Assembly (NCBI GenBank): GCA_941918925.1 | Contig: OW799233.1 | Span: 131,278,833 to 131,342,832 of the forward strand | Direction: 5' to 3' | DNA from: Phyto melanocephala | Taxonomy: Eukaryota > Arthropoda > Insecta > Diptera > Rhinophoridae | DNA length: 64,000 nucleotides | Part shown: piece by piece, positions 22,886-34,712 of the stretch | Layout of the letters: the number at the start of each line of letters is the position of its first letter | How positions within the stretch are numbered: position 1 is the first letter of the stretch | The notes under the pieces: generated by a model | The model's input: only the letters and a program-made list of their open reading frames with translations | Told to the model about the DNA's origin: nothing | The model's database searches: none | Position numbers and translations under genes: made by a program

Positions 22886-23408
22886 GGCTAGAAGAGAGAT
22901 GTTGCAAATAAAGCTGATTAGCATACATTTTTTTTTATTTTAGGAAAAATTTTTTTCTACTAATTCATATAAAAATCTTACAAACATTTTTTACCTTTTT
23001 GTAAATTAATTTTTTTCATATTGTTTAGTAAATCTCAATTTGTTTAAAAAAAAATTCCAAAATTTTATAAATCTCAAAAGATATAATTTTTTACCGGCTT
23101 TGGTTTTTTGTCTCTTTTTTAAGTAATTCCTCACACACAAATCTTAACAAATACACAAGCACTTTAGAACTTAGATCTCCTATCTAATATACGACATTTT
23201 AAATGGTGTTTAAACCTTAAGTAAAATTAAAAATTTTCTCGTTAAATGAATAAATAAAAAAATAACAAGACCAACTGAATACAAATAATATTTATGTATG
23301 TATTAAGTATTAAAAAAAAGTCAAATAACATTCAAAATTAAATGGTTGAAAAAGAAATGAATAACAATAAAAATTGTGTCATAAAATGAAAGGAAGGAAA
23401 GGAAAATG

Positions 23409-23455
23409 CGTAAGTGTACTATATTTGGCTGCGTCGAATCTTATATGCCCTGCAC
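23409..23455 (-). mobile_element. Mini-me-like repeat, 3' end fragment
   Basis: ACTATATTTGGCTGCGTCGA followed by ATCTTATATGCCCTGCAC is the reversed 3' hairpin plus subterminal block of the family. The body beyond is not recognisable. Confidence 0.55.
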
Positions 23456-24008
23456 TAATAAGATATCTTGTACAGCCATCAGAAATCTACAAATAAAAAT
23501 AAAAAAAAAACTTGCAAGTAATATACATATAAATATTTTAGATGAAAACCGGACACAGTCATGTTTATTTTGTTTACATCTGAGCCTGTTTTGGGTAGAT
23601 TTTACAAATCGACCTAAATTTGAATAAAACCCGCATTTCGAAGTTATACACCAAATAATAATTTATACGGGTTCGTAGAATTTTTAAATGCTACGTAAAG
23701 CTAAAACACATATGAACAGGTTGATATCGCCAAATCGCACAATCGACAACTCTTTCTCTTTTAAAACTTCTTATAAAAGCCGTCACCTCATGTTAAATGT
23801 CACATTTATTTAAAAACTATTAATTCAATAAATTCAGATTTCTTTTAAGTAGAATAAAAATCAATATCCCTTTTGAAAGTAGTTTTTTTTTTATATCGCA
23901 CAGTTAATACAATAACGTCACAACTCAAAGTTTTCCAAAATTGACTTTTTTCCATGAATATGCACAATACACATCTCTAACTACTTTAAACATTTCTTTC
24001 TAATTACT

Positions 24009-24029
24009 ACTGTCTGTCTGTCTGTCTGT
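24009..24029. repeat. (CTGT)n microsatellite
   Basis: Five CTGT/TGTC units. Confidence 0.9.
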
Positions 24030-24436
24030 TACGTCTGTTCTTTTGTTAATTATATTGCTTCTGCATGATTAAATAAAGAAATCTATTTTTCGATGCGTGT
24101 GTGTACTCAAGAACAACTAATTATTATACTATACCCACGAAAGTGTAAAAGGGTATATATGTAAAGTTTATCATTTCGCTTGTAGTTTCGACAATATTCA
24201 TTCGAGACCCTATAAAGTATATATTCTGAATAATTATAGACAGAGGAATTGATTTAACTTAGTCCGTGTGTCCGCGTGTATGTTGAAATCATCTTTTTGA
24301 AACCCCTATGTATACTTCAGAGTCTTATATAGTATCAATTTATCAGATATGCTTTCGAGAATTTTGCTATTGAAAATCAGTTCTGTGGCCACATTACGAG
24401 CCGAGATATGAGCGACAGAGCAAGATTGCCTCTATT

Positions 24437-25190
24437 TATACCGTTCACCTGTGGTGCACAAGGGTATATATAGCTTTGTCATTCCGTTTGTAATTTCTAC
24501 AATTTTCATTTCCGATCCCATAAAGTATATATTTTCTGAAAGCTTATGAATAGAGGAGTCGATTAAGCCCTGACCGTCTATCCGTCTGTCCGTCTGCCCG
24601 TGTGTCCGTGTGTTGGTTGAAATCAACTTTTAGAAGCAACTCTATGTTCCTCAAATCTGTATACGGTATCAATCTCTTGGAAATATCTAAAACTTTCTGA
24701 GATATGAGCAAAAAACCACGACCACCTCGTTTTTTTCACAATTACAACAACATACATACATACATACATACATACATACATACATACATACATACATACA
24801 TACATACATACATACATACATACATACATACATACATACATACATACATACATACATGTAAAAAACATACCAAAAAAAAAAAAATTACAAAAAAAAAAAA
24901 ATATATAAAAAATAAATAAATAATAATAAAAAAATTAAAAAAAATTTTTAAAAAAATGTAAAAAAAAAAATATAAAAAAAAAAAATAATAAAATATAAAT
25001 AATATATTAAATAAAATAAAATAAATTTTTTTTGGCTCAGCTGGGATTCGATGCCACATTTATTCTAACGTGTACGTGTGCGTATTTTATATGAGATGAA
25101 TGCTGATACAAACAATTGTTATTGCATGACTACACGTTGTGAAGGGTATATAAGATTCGGCACGGCCGAATATAGCACTGTTACTTGTTT
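24437..25190 (+). mobile_element. Mini-me-like repeat inserted in another copy, with long CATA array
   Basis: Runs from TATACCGTTCACCTGTGGTG, whose own complement GTGCACAAGGGTATA follows to form a hairpin, to GATTCGGCACGGCCGAATAT followed by AGCACTGTTACTTG. It is nearly identical to 49766-50447 outside the CATA and poly-A tracts, so it is one of the youngest layers here. It carries GTCTGTCCGTCTGCCCGTGT-type core repeats. No target duplication is visible at the junction with the host copy. Confidence 0.88.
24751..24857. repeat. (CATA)n microsatellite, ~27 units
   Basis: An uninterrupted CATA array of about 107 bp inside the young repeat. The equivalent place in the copy at 49766 has only four to five units. 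A poly-A-rich tract (24860-25030) follows. Confidence 0.97.
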
Positions 25191-25342
25191 TTATTCAAAT
25201 AAAGTCAGATTTTGCAGCTTCTATGAAACTTACATATGTATATAATATATATAAAATATGTACTCTTGGCAACATTTACAGAAAATGTCGGATCAATAGG
25301 CTAATTACCGACAAACAAATTTTTTGAGTTAAACGACAATTA

Positions 25343-26134
25343 TGGGTGATTCAAGTAGAGATACTTTTTTCAATAGTTTTTTTTTGTCAGATCACGTGTG
25401 AGTCGTGTCATGCTGTCATGTTATTTTTGTTTAGAATTGATTGGCATTTCATAATATAAAGACTTACGCCTGAACAACGTTTACAAATCATTCAACTTTA
25501 TTACAAAAATTCACGTTCTGTGAGGAATGTGTTTCGTGCACTTCGCTCAACCTGTGGTCAACATAATCGGCCTACTGAGCGTGCAATTCGCAACACTATC
25601 ACCCAATTTGAGACCCAGCATTCATTATTGGATAATATTCCACCGAATAGACCACGTCCAGCACGCTGTGAAGAAAATATAGCGGTTGTAGCTGAGAGTG
25701 TACACGAAGATCATAGAAAGTCGATTCGGCGCCGTTCGCAGCAACTCGGACTGACGTATGGAACGACTTGGCGCATTTTACGTCAAGATCTTAAATTGAA
25801 AGCGTACAAAATACAGCTTGTGCAACAACTGAAGCCGCTCGACCTTCCCAAGCGACAACGCTTCGCTCTACGGGCTCTTGAAAAGTTTCAAGAAGATCCG
25901 AGGTTTTCGAGGCGAATTTTGTTTAGCGATAAGGCCCATTTCTGGCTCAATTGGGTATGTAAACAAAAGAAATTGCCGTATTTGGGAAGCAGAGCAGCCT
26001 GAAGAGATTCAAGAACTGTCACTTCATCCAGAAAAAACAACGGTTTGGTGTGGCCGGTACGACCGTAACCGTCAATGGCGACCGTTGTCGTGCCATGATG
26101 ACTATTTGATGCCTGAAATTGAAGCTGAAATTTT
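25343..26134 (+). mobile_element. Tc1/mariner-class transposon, 3'-deleted, inactive
   Basis: Inserted at TA of the host repeat (CAATTA|TGGGTGATTC). The frame opens at 25460 (RLTPEQRLQIIQ, with no ATG) and runs to about 25950: a helix-turn-helix N-terminus (SVRNVFRALR), PPNRPRPAR, SIRRRSQQLGL, RILRQDLKLKAYKIQ, and RRILFSDKAHFWLN with the first catalytic Asp at 25928-25930. One extra T near 25951 shifts the frame. The reading continues NKRNCRIWEAEQPEEIQ to PEKTTVWCG, then an internal deletion joins TVNGDRCRAMMT, and another shift leads to LMPEIEAE. The second aspartate, C-terminus and 3' end are gone. A single-base frameshift plus deletions means it makes no enzyme. Confidence 0.88.
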
Positions 26135-26190
26135 ACATGATAGTACAAATTGTTTATAGGGTATGTTGAATTTAGCGCTCTTACTTGTTT

Positions 26191-29044
26191 CTGTTTCACA
26201 TAAAGAGTAATTTTTTTTATTATTGTTATTGTTGTTAAGTGATCAATTTTGTGGTGTATACTTTGGAATTGTGCTTCTTTAAATGAAAATTACAATAGGA
26301 AACTTAAAAATTTAAAGAATCTCATCAGTTAAATAGGCACAACTCGAAATAATATAGCTTGTCAATGAAACACATTTTAGTTAAAAGGTCATCTATTTTA
26401 TTTTCACAAACAAAATATAAAATTAAACACAATATAGCAAAACAATATTTAAAATATAGTAATTTGTTTAAATATTACAATCATAACATAAACAGTTTTT
26501 CGCCTCTCCTGAAAATTTTGAGTTATAACTTTGTCGTGTTAATTCAGCGATATATTTAATATTATACTTCAAATTAAACAAATTTTGATCTGCTCCGTAG
26601 AATTTGTCAACATTTTAACAATTTATTTGTCTACATTGATTTTAATAAAAATCCCAACGAACTAAAGAGGAATATTATTCTACATTATAATTTTTAATGT
26701 TACTTCATCTTTATCTAAAAGTTATATATTCTTAAAAATTTGATCTTATTAACACTTTAAAAATTTTTGTTATGTTTAATATATAAAAAAAATTTGCATT
26801 TAAAATCTAAATATTTTATGAGTTTGTAAATAACTATTGTACACATTACCAATGTGTACTGCCATTCACACTTATGGTGAAGGGTATAAAAAGAAGACAC
26901 ACTTCTTTCTAATCTTGATTATTTACATAATAATATAAAAAAAAATTATTAATAAAATGGTTAACACTATATAGAACTCACACAAACTCTTACACACATA
27001 CAATTACTACATTGCAACAAAATGATTTAAATTCAAATTGTGTAAAGATGTGGAAGAAGTAAAGGAATTTTATAAAGTCTATTTTTTTTTCTAACCAACA
27101 TCACGTTTAAATTATAAAATATGTAGCAGAAAATAACAACAAAAGATCTCTTTTTTCCATCTAAAAGAATACTAAAAGATAAACTGATGACGTTAAAGTA
27201 TCATCATAAATTCAAACAAAAAAAATACAAAAAAATGAAAGAAAAAGGCACAGAAAATAAATTTTACTTATACTTTTATTTGAATAAAAATACATAAAAG
27301 AGATAATAATAATAATATGTAATACTAAACTAGTTTACATAATTTGTTTGGATGTATGTACATACATATAAGTACTATAAAAGAATTAATTTATTAGAAA
27401 TAATTTTTAAACAAAATTCAAAGGAATGAATATTATTTTTATGTTTTGAAAAAATTTATACTTGTTTTTATAAATTAGGTTTGTTGTTTGTTTTAAAACT
27501 TTGTCAAATTTTACCATGAATCCCTTCTTTTATATATCTGCTGCTTTTGAAATATTTATACCTATCAAGTATAATTGTATACAACATGATTATATTTAAT
27601 GGAATTTAAATTAAATTTTCAATAAAATTTCAAAAAACAACAACAACAAAAGAAAAAGAAAATAAATGCATTCAAGTCTAGAGGAGTGCTTTTTTCCAGC
27701 TCAACTTCTTGCAGTTCTAAATGCAACCACCAACTCTCTAGCACAACATCTGAATATGCTCTTACAAAAGCAGTAGACATAACACATTAATTTTTTTGCA
27801 GTTGAAAAAAGAAAAAAACAGATTTAGATAAAAGAAATTTTATAATATGTTTTAGAGCAGTGGTGTCCAAACTTGCGACATTATAATAAGGAATTTATAA
27901 AAAAAAAAAATCAAAAATAGAACACCAAGAACTTATGTAACCGTTTTAGAAAATTTAAAGGCTATTTTTTAACAAGTTGAGATTTTATCGCCTATTTATT
28001 GTAAATTCAGTATAAAGCAGTTGTGCCAGAAGTTTTCGCAGAAAAATCTTCATTTGTTATTTCATTTATTTTATTTCTGTAAAGAGACCACCGTCTATTC
28101 AAATAGACTTATAATTTCAATAAAATTTGAAATTTGGGGTTTTCTGTTTTTCTTAAATTTTTAACCAGTTTTTAATTTGCGAAACAAATTTCGGTTTTGA
28201 AAAAGAGTCAAATAATCGATGCCTCAATTTTTTAATTTACTAAAAATTTTTTATAAAACCTTAACGCATTAAAACTCTATCCTACTTTTTGGGAATTACT
28301 GCTTAAAAAGAATGTTATAAATTGGTTTTGGTTAGCTGTTTGATTATAGCCAGTAGTGAGGAGCCAGTTTTAGCATTATACCTGCCTCTTCCTCTACCCC
28401 ACTGTGTGTAAATCCGCATTCAAAATAAATCACAGAAATTTAAAAAACCAAGAGGAACGCAATAAACATGCATACATACCTTCTTTAAAATAGAAGGGAG
28501 TTAGATAGATAGATAGATATTTCAAATGATGATGATGTTGATGGTAGAGAGCTTAAAGTATTTCATATACTGCGCCGTAATCTGTACGGATATGTACTGT
28601 GACTAGTATAAATAAATACTTTGTATAATGAAATCTATACGTTTGGTTTTAACACCTATGGCTGCCATCAGTAGGTGATGTTTCTTTATTTGAAAGGTAA
28701 ATATTATTGTACTCGAAACGCTTTGTTGGCTTAGAAGAGAATGTACAAACGTTGTTGTTGCTAGTGTAGCTGTGTTGCAATGTTATTTTAATGACTGCGT
28801 GTGTGCTGTTTTAAAAAAATGTATGAGCAATGATTGTGCTACAGGCAGGATATTTGTAGGCGTTAGAAACAATACTGAAAAAAGACTCTTCAAATTGTAA
28901 TTTGCATAAGATATTTCATTTGCAGGCAAATAGCTTTAAAGACAATCAGCGAGAGTGTGATGGATGTAAGAGAAGAATTTGAAATGAATTTGATTTGTTT
29001 GAAAAAAGAAATTCTTAAAGTGCAACTATTAAGTAAGTTTGGAG
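26191..29044. other. A+T-rich stretch, almost featureless
   Basis: A short piece at 26868-26890 (CACTTATGGTGAAGGGTATA) matches the reversed 5' end of the mini-me-like family. A TAGA microsatellite lies at 28502-28520. Otherwise homopolymers and chance frames. Confidence 0.45.
28502..28520. repeat. (TAGA)n microsatellite
   Basis: Four to five TAGA units. Confidence 0.85.
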
Positions 29045-29342
29045 CAAGGTATATTTATAAGGTATATGCATCGCGGCAATAAATACAACAATTAATAAAA
29101 AACACATATTTAGCTTTTGTATATACATATGTCTGCATGTCACAGAATTTTTTTTTCTTTTCTTCTTTAATTTTTATAATTTTAAACCAACAGGAACTGC
29201 CAATAAAATATTATAAAATAAAAATTAAAATATTAAGTTTGACAGATGTAGAATAATTTTTAAAAAAGTTGTTAATGCTGATAAGTTGTATATAAAAAAA
29301 TAGTCAGCTGATTTTATACGAGTACCTTATTAATCTACCTTG
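29045..29342. mobile_element. CAAGG-family MITE, divergent copy
   Basis: Left end CAAGGTATATTTATAAGGTA and right end TACCTTATTAATCTACCTTG form inverted repeats (about 17 of 20). CAGCTGATTTTATACGAG inside the right end matches the subterminal CAGCTGA block of the copies at 16310 and 30873. Length 298 bp, non-coding, target duplication not recognisable. Confidence 0.65.
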
Positions 29343-30007
29343 TTTTGTGGCATATATTAAAGATATAATTTTTAAAATTAAGGATAGAGTAATTAAATAT
29401 TCGCCATAAAGGAAAAGACCGTTATTATAATAAATAAACACTAATTTAAAAAACCGAGTTTCGGTTTTTTACACGTAAAACAGGTTCAAAAACCGGTTTT
29501 GTGTTTTTTATTTTTGTTAATATAAAAATTAAAAAATATATAAATTTTATTGAGTTTTTCTTTATTTAAAATTGAAATTAAACAAATTTAAAAAAAAAAA
29601 ATAGTTTAACGTAGAAATATACCAGTTTTTTTTAACTTAAGACTAGTTCTTATCCGCCCCTTCAAATAAATCAAACTTTCGTTTTTATTTGAAGGCTGCC
29701 AAGAGAACCCAGTTCAGTTGTATTTCTATAGTTTTAATACTAGTTACTAGTACGAATTTATTACTTTTTCTACAGTCTCGTTACAAGTATTGATATGACT
29801 AATTACAAATTTAACTGCAGATCATATACAAAAAAACATTTTAAAATTAAAAAACAAAATACACGACGATGAAAAGTGTGTGTTGGATACAAAAGTGATT
29901 TCTAAACAGTTTTAAAAAATGTTATAATACAAAATTTGTTTATATGGTTAAGGACATAAATAGTTAGTCGCACCAAACTATTCGATTTCGTCGAATACAA
30001 AGGACAT

Positions 30008-30118
30008 AAAAACCGGTTTCTTGAATAATTCGAAAACATACAAATTTAGAAATAAAAAACAATTTAAAAAAGTGGAAAAAAACAGTTTTTCGAATTATGT
30101 ATTCGGAAACCGGTTTTG
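30008..30118. repeat. Inverted repeat with AACCGGTT ends
   Basis: AAAACCGGTTTCTTGAATA plus ATTCGAAAA at 30009-30036 pairs with its complement at 30085-30118 (TTTTTCGAATTATGTATTCG followed by GAAACCGGTTTT), with a small gap. The spacer is about 50 bp. Other AAAACCG-type palindromes lie at 29450-29500. It may be a foldback element. Confidence 0.65.
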
Positions 30119-30468
30119 ACAACTCATTTTGTTTGAAAATCCATCTATTGCAATTAAAATAAATCTTTTTAGATCCGTTATAAATTTACAAAAAAATTTA
30201 CGTTTTAAATTTAATTTTTACTAATTTTTAACTAAAAATTCGATTTTTTTTCTTTTAGTTCTTTAAATTCTTTATGGTGTTGTGTTTTTAATTTTAAAGG
30301 CCGCAACGATTTTACACATATTTCCTATGGGAGTTGTTTTTGTAACTCCCCATTTACATGCAGTTTACACTCTATCACTTTAAAAATTGTTTACCTTCTT
30401 TCTTATCTGTTTTTTTAATGATTAAAAGAAGCTCACACATGTTCGCAACAATAAAGAACATTTCTCGT

Positions 30469-31126
30469 TATACCCTTCATCATGTGTAACAAGGTTATAA
30501 TAAATTTGGATCTCGTTTGTATTTCAGACCAGTTTGCTTCTATTATGAATAGAGGATTTAATTAAGTGATGCCGGTCAAGTAGAGAAGTACACGGACCAG
30601 GCGCGTATCCCGCGCATTTGGGGGGCGGTGTTTGTGGTGAAGTTTTTATCAAAATATGTGATTTGTTTGTTTAATGACTGCCAAACCTATTAATTATTAG
30701 AAAAAACGGTTTGCCCTTAATAGGAATCTAAATATGAGATATTAATATATCAGATATACACGAATGTAACGGTAATCACCTACACTCATAAAACAGCTGA
30801 AAAATATTTTAAAAATTCGGGCGACTTATGTTAGTGTCGAAAAGGCAACAATTTATCTAAAATAATTTATATCAAGGCATATTCATGTGGTCTTGTTTCG
30901 TCAGCTGATTTTAGTTTCTTTTATTTATTTTATACTTTAGCTGTCAAAGTCCAAAGTCTCACATTTATTTTAAATGTCAAGCTTCATATTTGAAAAAATA
31001 TAAACAACAAAAGCTCTCCGAGTTGCGATTGTGATGATGAATTATATGCCTTGGCTTATATGGTGTGTATAATATATAGGGCAAAGTGTGGTCGGGCTTG
31101 GCCGACTACAACTTTTATACTTGCTT
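30469..31126 (+). mobile_element. Diverged relative of the mini-me-like repeats
   Basis: The 5' end is TATACCCTTCATCATGTG and the 3' end GTCGGGCTTGGCCGACTACA followed by ACTTTTATACTTGCTT. Architecture is the same as in the main family (TATACCC start, GC-rich terminal hairpin, CTTG tail), but the hairpin sequence and most of the interior differ. The GTCC/GTCT core is not obvious. A CAAGG MITE sits inside at 30873-31053. Confidence 0.6.
30873..31053. mobile_element. CAAGG-family MITE, 181 bp
   Basis: Left end CAAGGCATATTCATGTGG and right end GATGAATTATATGCCTTG are inverted. The interior TCGTCAGCTGATTTTAG and TTTAGCTGTCAAAG follows the same order as the right arm of the copy at 16310-17347. TTATAT lies near both flanks, but the target duplication is not exact. 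Confidence 0.75.
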
Positions 31127-32823
31127 AATCTACTTTAAATGTTTATATTATTTAGTTGGTCCTATACTTAGACCAGAGCTTTCAGTGTTGCCAGAACATT
31201 TGCAAAAAACAAACAATTTTGTGTATTTATATATATATTTTATTCAATATTGTATATAAATATTGTACAAAATCAATTTTGTATGGAAATAGTCAATTTT
31301 GTTATAGAGTAGTTTATGAATATTTAAGACCATAAATCTATGTAAATATTGTAAAAAGTTCGCACTGAATTCACAGGAATTTTTTTTAGAAAATATTTTT
31401 GAAATTTTTCCCTTTTTCATAAATTTTAATTATAAAAATTTCTAAATTTGTTTGGAAAAAAATTTTTTCCAGTATTTTTTTTATTTAAAAAAATGTGTTA
31501 AAGAGTCAATTTTTAAAAAAATTAAGAAGAAGTTTTGTTTTAAAAAAGTGTTAAATTTTTCGATTTCTATGTATTTTTTTTAATTTTTAATTTTACTGAA
31601 AATTTTTTATTTTGATTTTTAAAAATTCCCTATATTAAGAATTTTTTTTTTGTTATTTTATCGCAAATGGCAATACTTTTGACATCTTCTTTATTTGTCT
31701 GGGTTTTTCAACCGTCATCCATCCAATTAACATCATCTTTATGTAACTTTAACCATAAACAACATCAAGAGCATTTTATGTGAAAAAAATGAGGAAGAAT
31801 GAAAGAAGATATAAACATTTCTTCTTAACAAATTATCTTACAAAATACTTTTTAATGTTGTTGTTGTGATGTGTTTTTTTTTTGTTACACATACTTTTAT
31901 TTCTCATTTTATTAAGTTAATGAAAATTATGTTACGGTTTCTTTAAAAGTCTTGTTCCTTATTTTTTTGTTTTATCTTCTTATTTAGCAGCAGTTTCTGC
32001 AAGTTCATTAATGTCTGCTTGGAGTGAAAAATAAAGAAATATTAAAAACCGTGTAATTTTTAACTGACATCATTTCCGATATTTTTATCAGCAAAAAAAA
32101 CCCTGTTTTTGTTTTTAGTTTGTTTTCAGACATGTCAAAAACGAAGCAAAAACAATGTTGCAAAGGAAAGTAAAGCATTAACAGTGAAATCTCTATAATT
32201 AGCTTTAAGAACATACTGTTATCATCATGACTATTAACATCATCAAAGCTCCACTGTAAACAATACACGTTTACTGATATTTTTACCTTGTTTTTAAATA
32301 TTCTTAATCTGTGCATTTTTTGTTGGCTCTGTGTGTGTTTGTGTGTATTTTTTTTTTGCTGCCATCCTTTAATCTTTTCCGTTTAGTTAAGCCTGCAGTC
32401 ATATGGAAACTGAAAATGTTAAAAATGTTGGCTTATTCTAAAAAAAAAGTATAAAAATGCTGAAAAACATTTTTTTTGAAGGGGATATAAAAGTGAAATT
32501 AAGTGAGATTTTTTGTTGTTGTAGGTACAAGTACTATGTTCCTTTGGATTAAATTGAAAATCATTTTATTTTTGTTTTAATGCTAGAGGCTTCAATTTGT
32601 GGTTTATGGTTTCAAATTGTTTTATAAACAATTTCATTTTCAAATTCAACACTTTTAAGAGAAATATGTTTGAGGGGATAATTGTAAAGCACTTAAAAAA
32701 ATTTTAATAAAAATATTCTATAAATAGATAGACAAAAATTTAAAAAAATAAAACAGTTAGTTATAAACATTAAAAAAAGAAATCCGAATTTTTTTTTTAA
32801 TATTTTTTAGAAAGCAAATTTTT
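31127..32823. other. A+T-rich stretch with one hAT-like end
   Basis: CAGTGTTGCCAGAACATTTG at 31193 resembles a hAT terminus. A loosely inverted GCAAATGGCAATACTTTTG ends near 31681, but there is no 8-bp duplication. The rest is T-rich without supported features. Confidence 0.4.
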
Positions 32824-33738
32824 TATACCCTTCACCTGTGGTGCATTCCGTTTCTAATTTCTACATTTTTCATTTCAGACCCCATAAAGTATATATTTTC
32901 TGAAAGCTTATGAATAGAGGAGTCGATTAAGCCCTGACCGTCGGTCCGTCTGTCCGTGTGTTGGTTCAAATCAACTTTTAGAAGCAACCACATGTTCCTC
33001 AGATATGTGTGTGGTATTAATCTTTTTTAAATATCCGGGAATGAATCGCTATTGAAATTCAGTAAAATCGCCCCATAACTTTCTAAGATATGAGCAAATG
33101 AACGCGATTGCCTCTGTTTTTTCCCATATTTTTACCACCAAAATTAAAACTTTACCATAGCCATAAACTATTTTATATGTACCTTTGTTACTATTTATAG
33201 ATGTAATATGCCTAGAGAGATATTCGTGAAAGATATTTTAGAAAAATATATATTCCAAAAATTTACAAACGAAAATCAATTTTTTTTCAGCTTCTAGACA
33301 ATCGAAAGCGTCAATATTGGTATCATTTGAAAAGACTTGACTCACGCAATATAAGCACTTTAAAAAAAATTAAAACTCATGTTGGCCGCCACTACAAAAT
33401 GCGGACAATAAATTTATAAATGGGTCGAATCTGGTATTTTTAAATGTAACTTCTAGAACCCCCTCAATATTGGTATCAAATAAAAGGGCTTGACCAGTAG
33501 AATACAGTAAATTATTAAAAAATGTAAAATCCAAAATAGATTCTAAAACAAAATGGCGGATCAAATACAGTTAACAATGTAAAAATTCAAATTCAAGGAT
33601 GGCGTCGGAAAAAAGAAGGAAAAATGGCGTATAACATGAATTATAGGTTAAGCTACGATGTGGGATTTTACCTATGTACATGATGGTGAAGGGTATTATC
33701 AGATTCAGCACGGCCTAATATAGCAATTTTAATTGTTA
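32824..33738 (+). mobile_element. Mini-me-like repeat, left arm of an inverted pair
   Basis: TATACCCTTCACCTGTGGTG to GATTCAGCACGGCCTAATAT followed by AGCAATTTT. The segment between the 5' hairpin and TTTCTAATTTC is deleted relative to 49766. The GTCGGTCCGTCTGTCCGTGT core is intact. The interior matches 19468-20336. Confidence 0.8.
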
Positions 33739-33797
33739 AAATTTAAAAACTGTGATCTGTTAAACTACTTCTCTTAGTTAACAAAAACTATAATTTT

Positions 33798-34712
33798 TAA
33801 TATATTCGGTCGTGTCGAATCTGATAATACCCTTAACCACCATGTATAAAGGTGTATTGTAGTTTAGCTTAGATTCAAGATTTAATTTTCTACGCCACTG
33901 ATTTTAAATTTTTACATACATAGCTGTATTATACTAGTTAAGCCCTTTAATTTGATACCTATATTGAAAAGATTGAGAGATAAAATTATTCGCCACTTTT
34001 TTAAGGCGCCATATTGGATTTTAACTTTACTGTATTCTACTGATCAAGCTATTTCATTTGATACTAATATTGTGGGGGTTGAAGGCGGAAAAACCGTTAT
34101 TACTATATTTGACCGATTTTTATCGCCATTTTATTTCAGACGCCATTTTGAATTTTTCATAGTTTCGTTTGATCGCTAGAATCCAGAAACTGAAAAATCA
34201 TTGTCTTTTGTAAATGTTAAGAAAAACACCGAAGCATTTGTTTTTTTGTGCTTATATCTCGGTTAGTTTCAAATCGATTTATCAGTTTTTCTCAGCAATA
34301 TTTTTTTAGACCCCGGTTTATAGTCCAGTATCTTTCAGGTGTCCGAAAATTAATTTGCAGCTTTATCAACTTGATATGTTTAAAATATATTTTTAAAAAA
34401 ATTATTTTTGCCTATAACTTTATCAAAAATTGCTTACGAATTGCTCTAGGGCCATTTTTTTCTACAGGAAGTAGCAAACGTGTCTACAAATTATCCTAGA
34501 GCAAATTTTTAGGGTAAAAATATGGGGACGGGACAGTCGTGCTTATTTGCTCACATCTCTCAGCAATTGTGATGGATTTCAATACAGATTCTTAAAGTTG
34601 ATTTCAACTAATACACGGACTGACTGACTGAAGGGAATAGATCAATCGACTCCCCCAGGCTAGAGAGGGCTTTTAGAAAATATATACTTTTTGCGAATAA
34701 TAAAGCTTTATA
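33798..34712 (-). mobile_element. Mini-me-like repeat, right arm of an inverted pair
   Basis: Opposite orientation to its neighbour. It starts with the reversed 3' hairpin (TATTCGGTCGTGTCGAATCT) and ends near AAAATATATACTTTTTGCGA. The 5' hairpin is lost at the right edge. Only about 60 bp separate the 3' ends of the two copies. Confidence 0.78.

Larger units (their letters stand above)
22886..24129. other. A+T-rich stretch with a repeat fragment and CTGT array
   Basis: Holds the decayed minus-strand 3' end of a mini-me-like repeat at 23409-23455 and the CTGT microsatellite at 24009-24029. The rest is A+T-rich without supported features. Confidence 0.45.
24130..26190 (+). mobile_element. Mini-me-like repeat interrupted by two insertions
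   Basis: The host copy consists of three pieces: 24130-24436 (5' hairpin TATACCCACGAAAGTG to CTCTATT), 25191-25342 (TTATTCAAATAAAG through CTCTTGGCAACATTTACAG to ACGACAATTA) and 26135-26190 (ACATGATAGTACAAATTG to GCGCTCTTACTTG). The uninterrupted order is preserved in the copy at 13330-14287 (CCTCTGTTTTTATCC and CAATTATGGTCATGACATGA), so both insertions can be defined. Confidence 0.85.

Noticed and set aside
24623..25059. Open frames of 71-105 codons rich in Tyr/Val/Cys/Met or Thr/His/Ile
   Set aside because: They are translations of the CATA array and the neighbouring poly-A tract.
25030..25060. GGGATTCGATGCCA resembling a tRNA T-arm
   Set aside because: It is an internal part of the mini-me-like repeats (also at 50290-50312) and no tRNA fold surrounds it.
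31193..31681. Possible hAT element starting CAGTGTTGCC
   Set aside because: The right end matches poorly and no target duplication is found; mentioned only in the stretch description.
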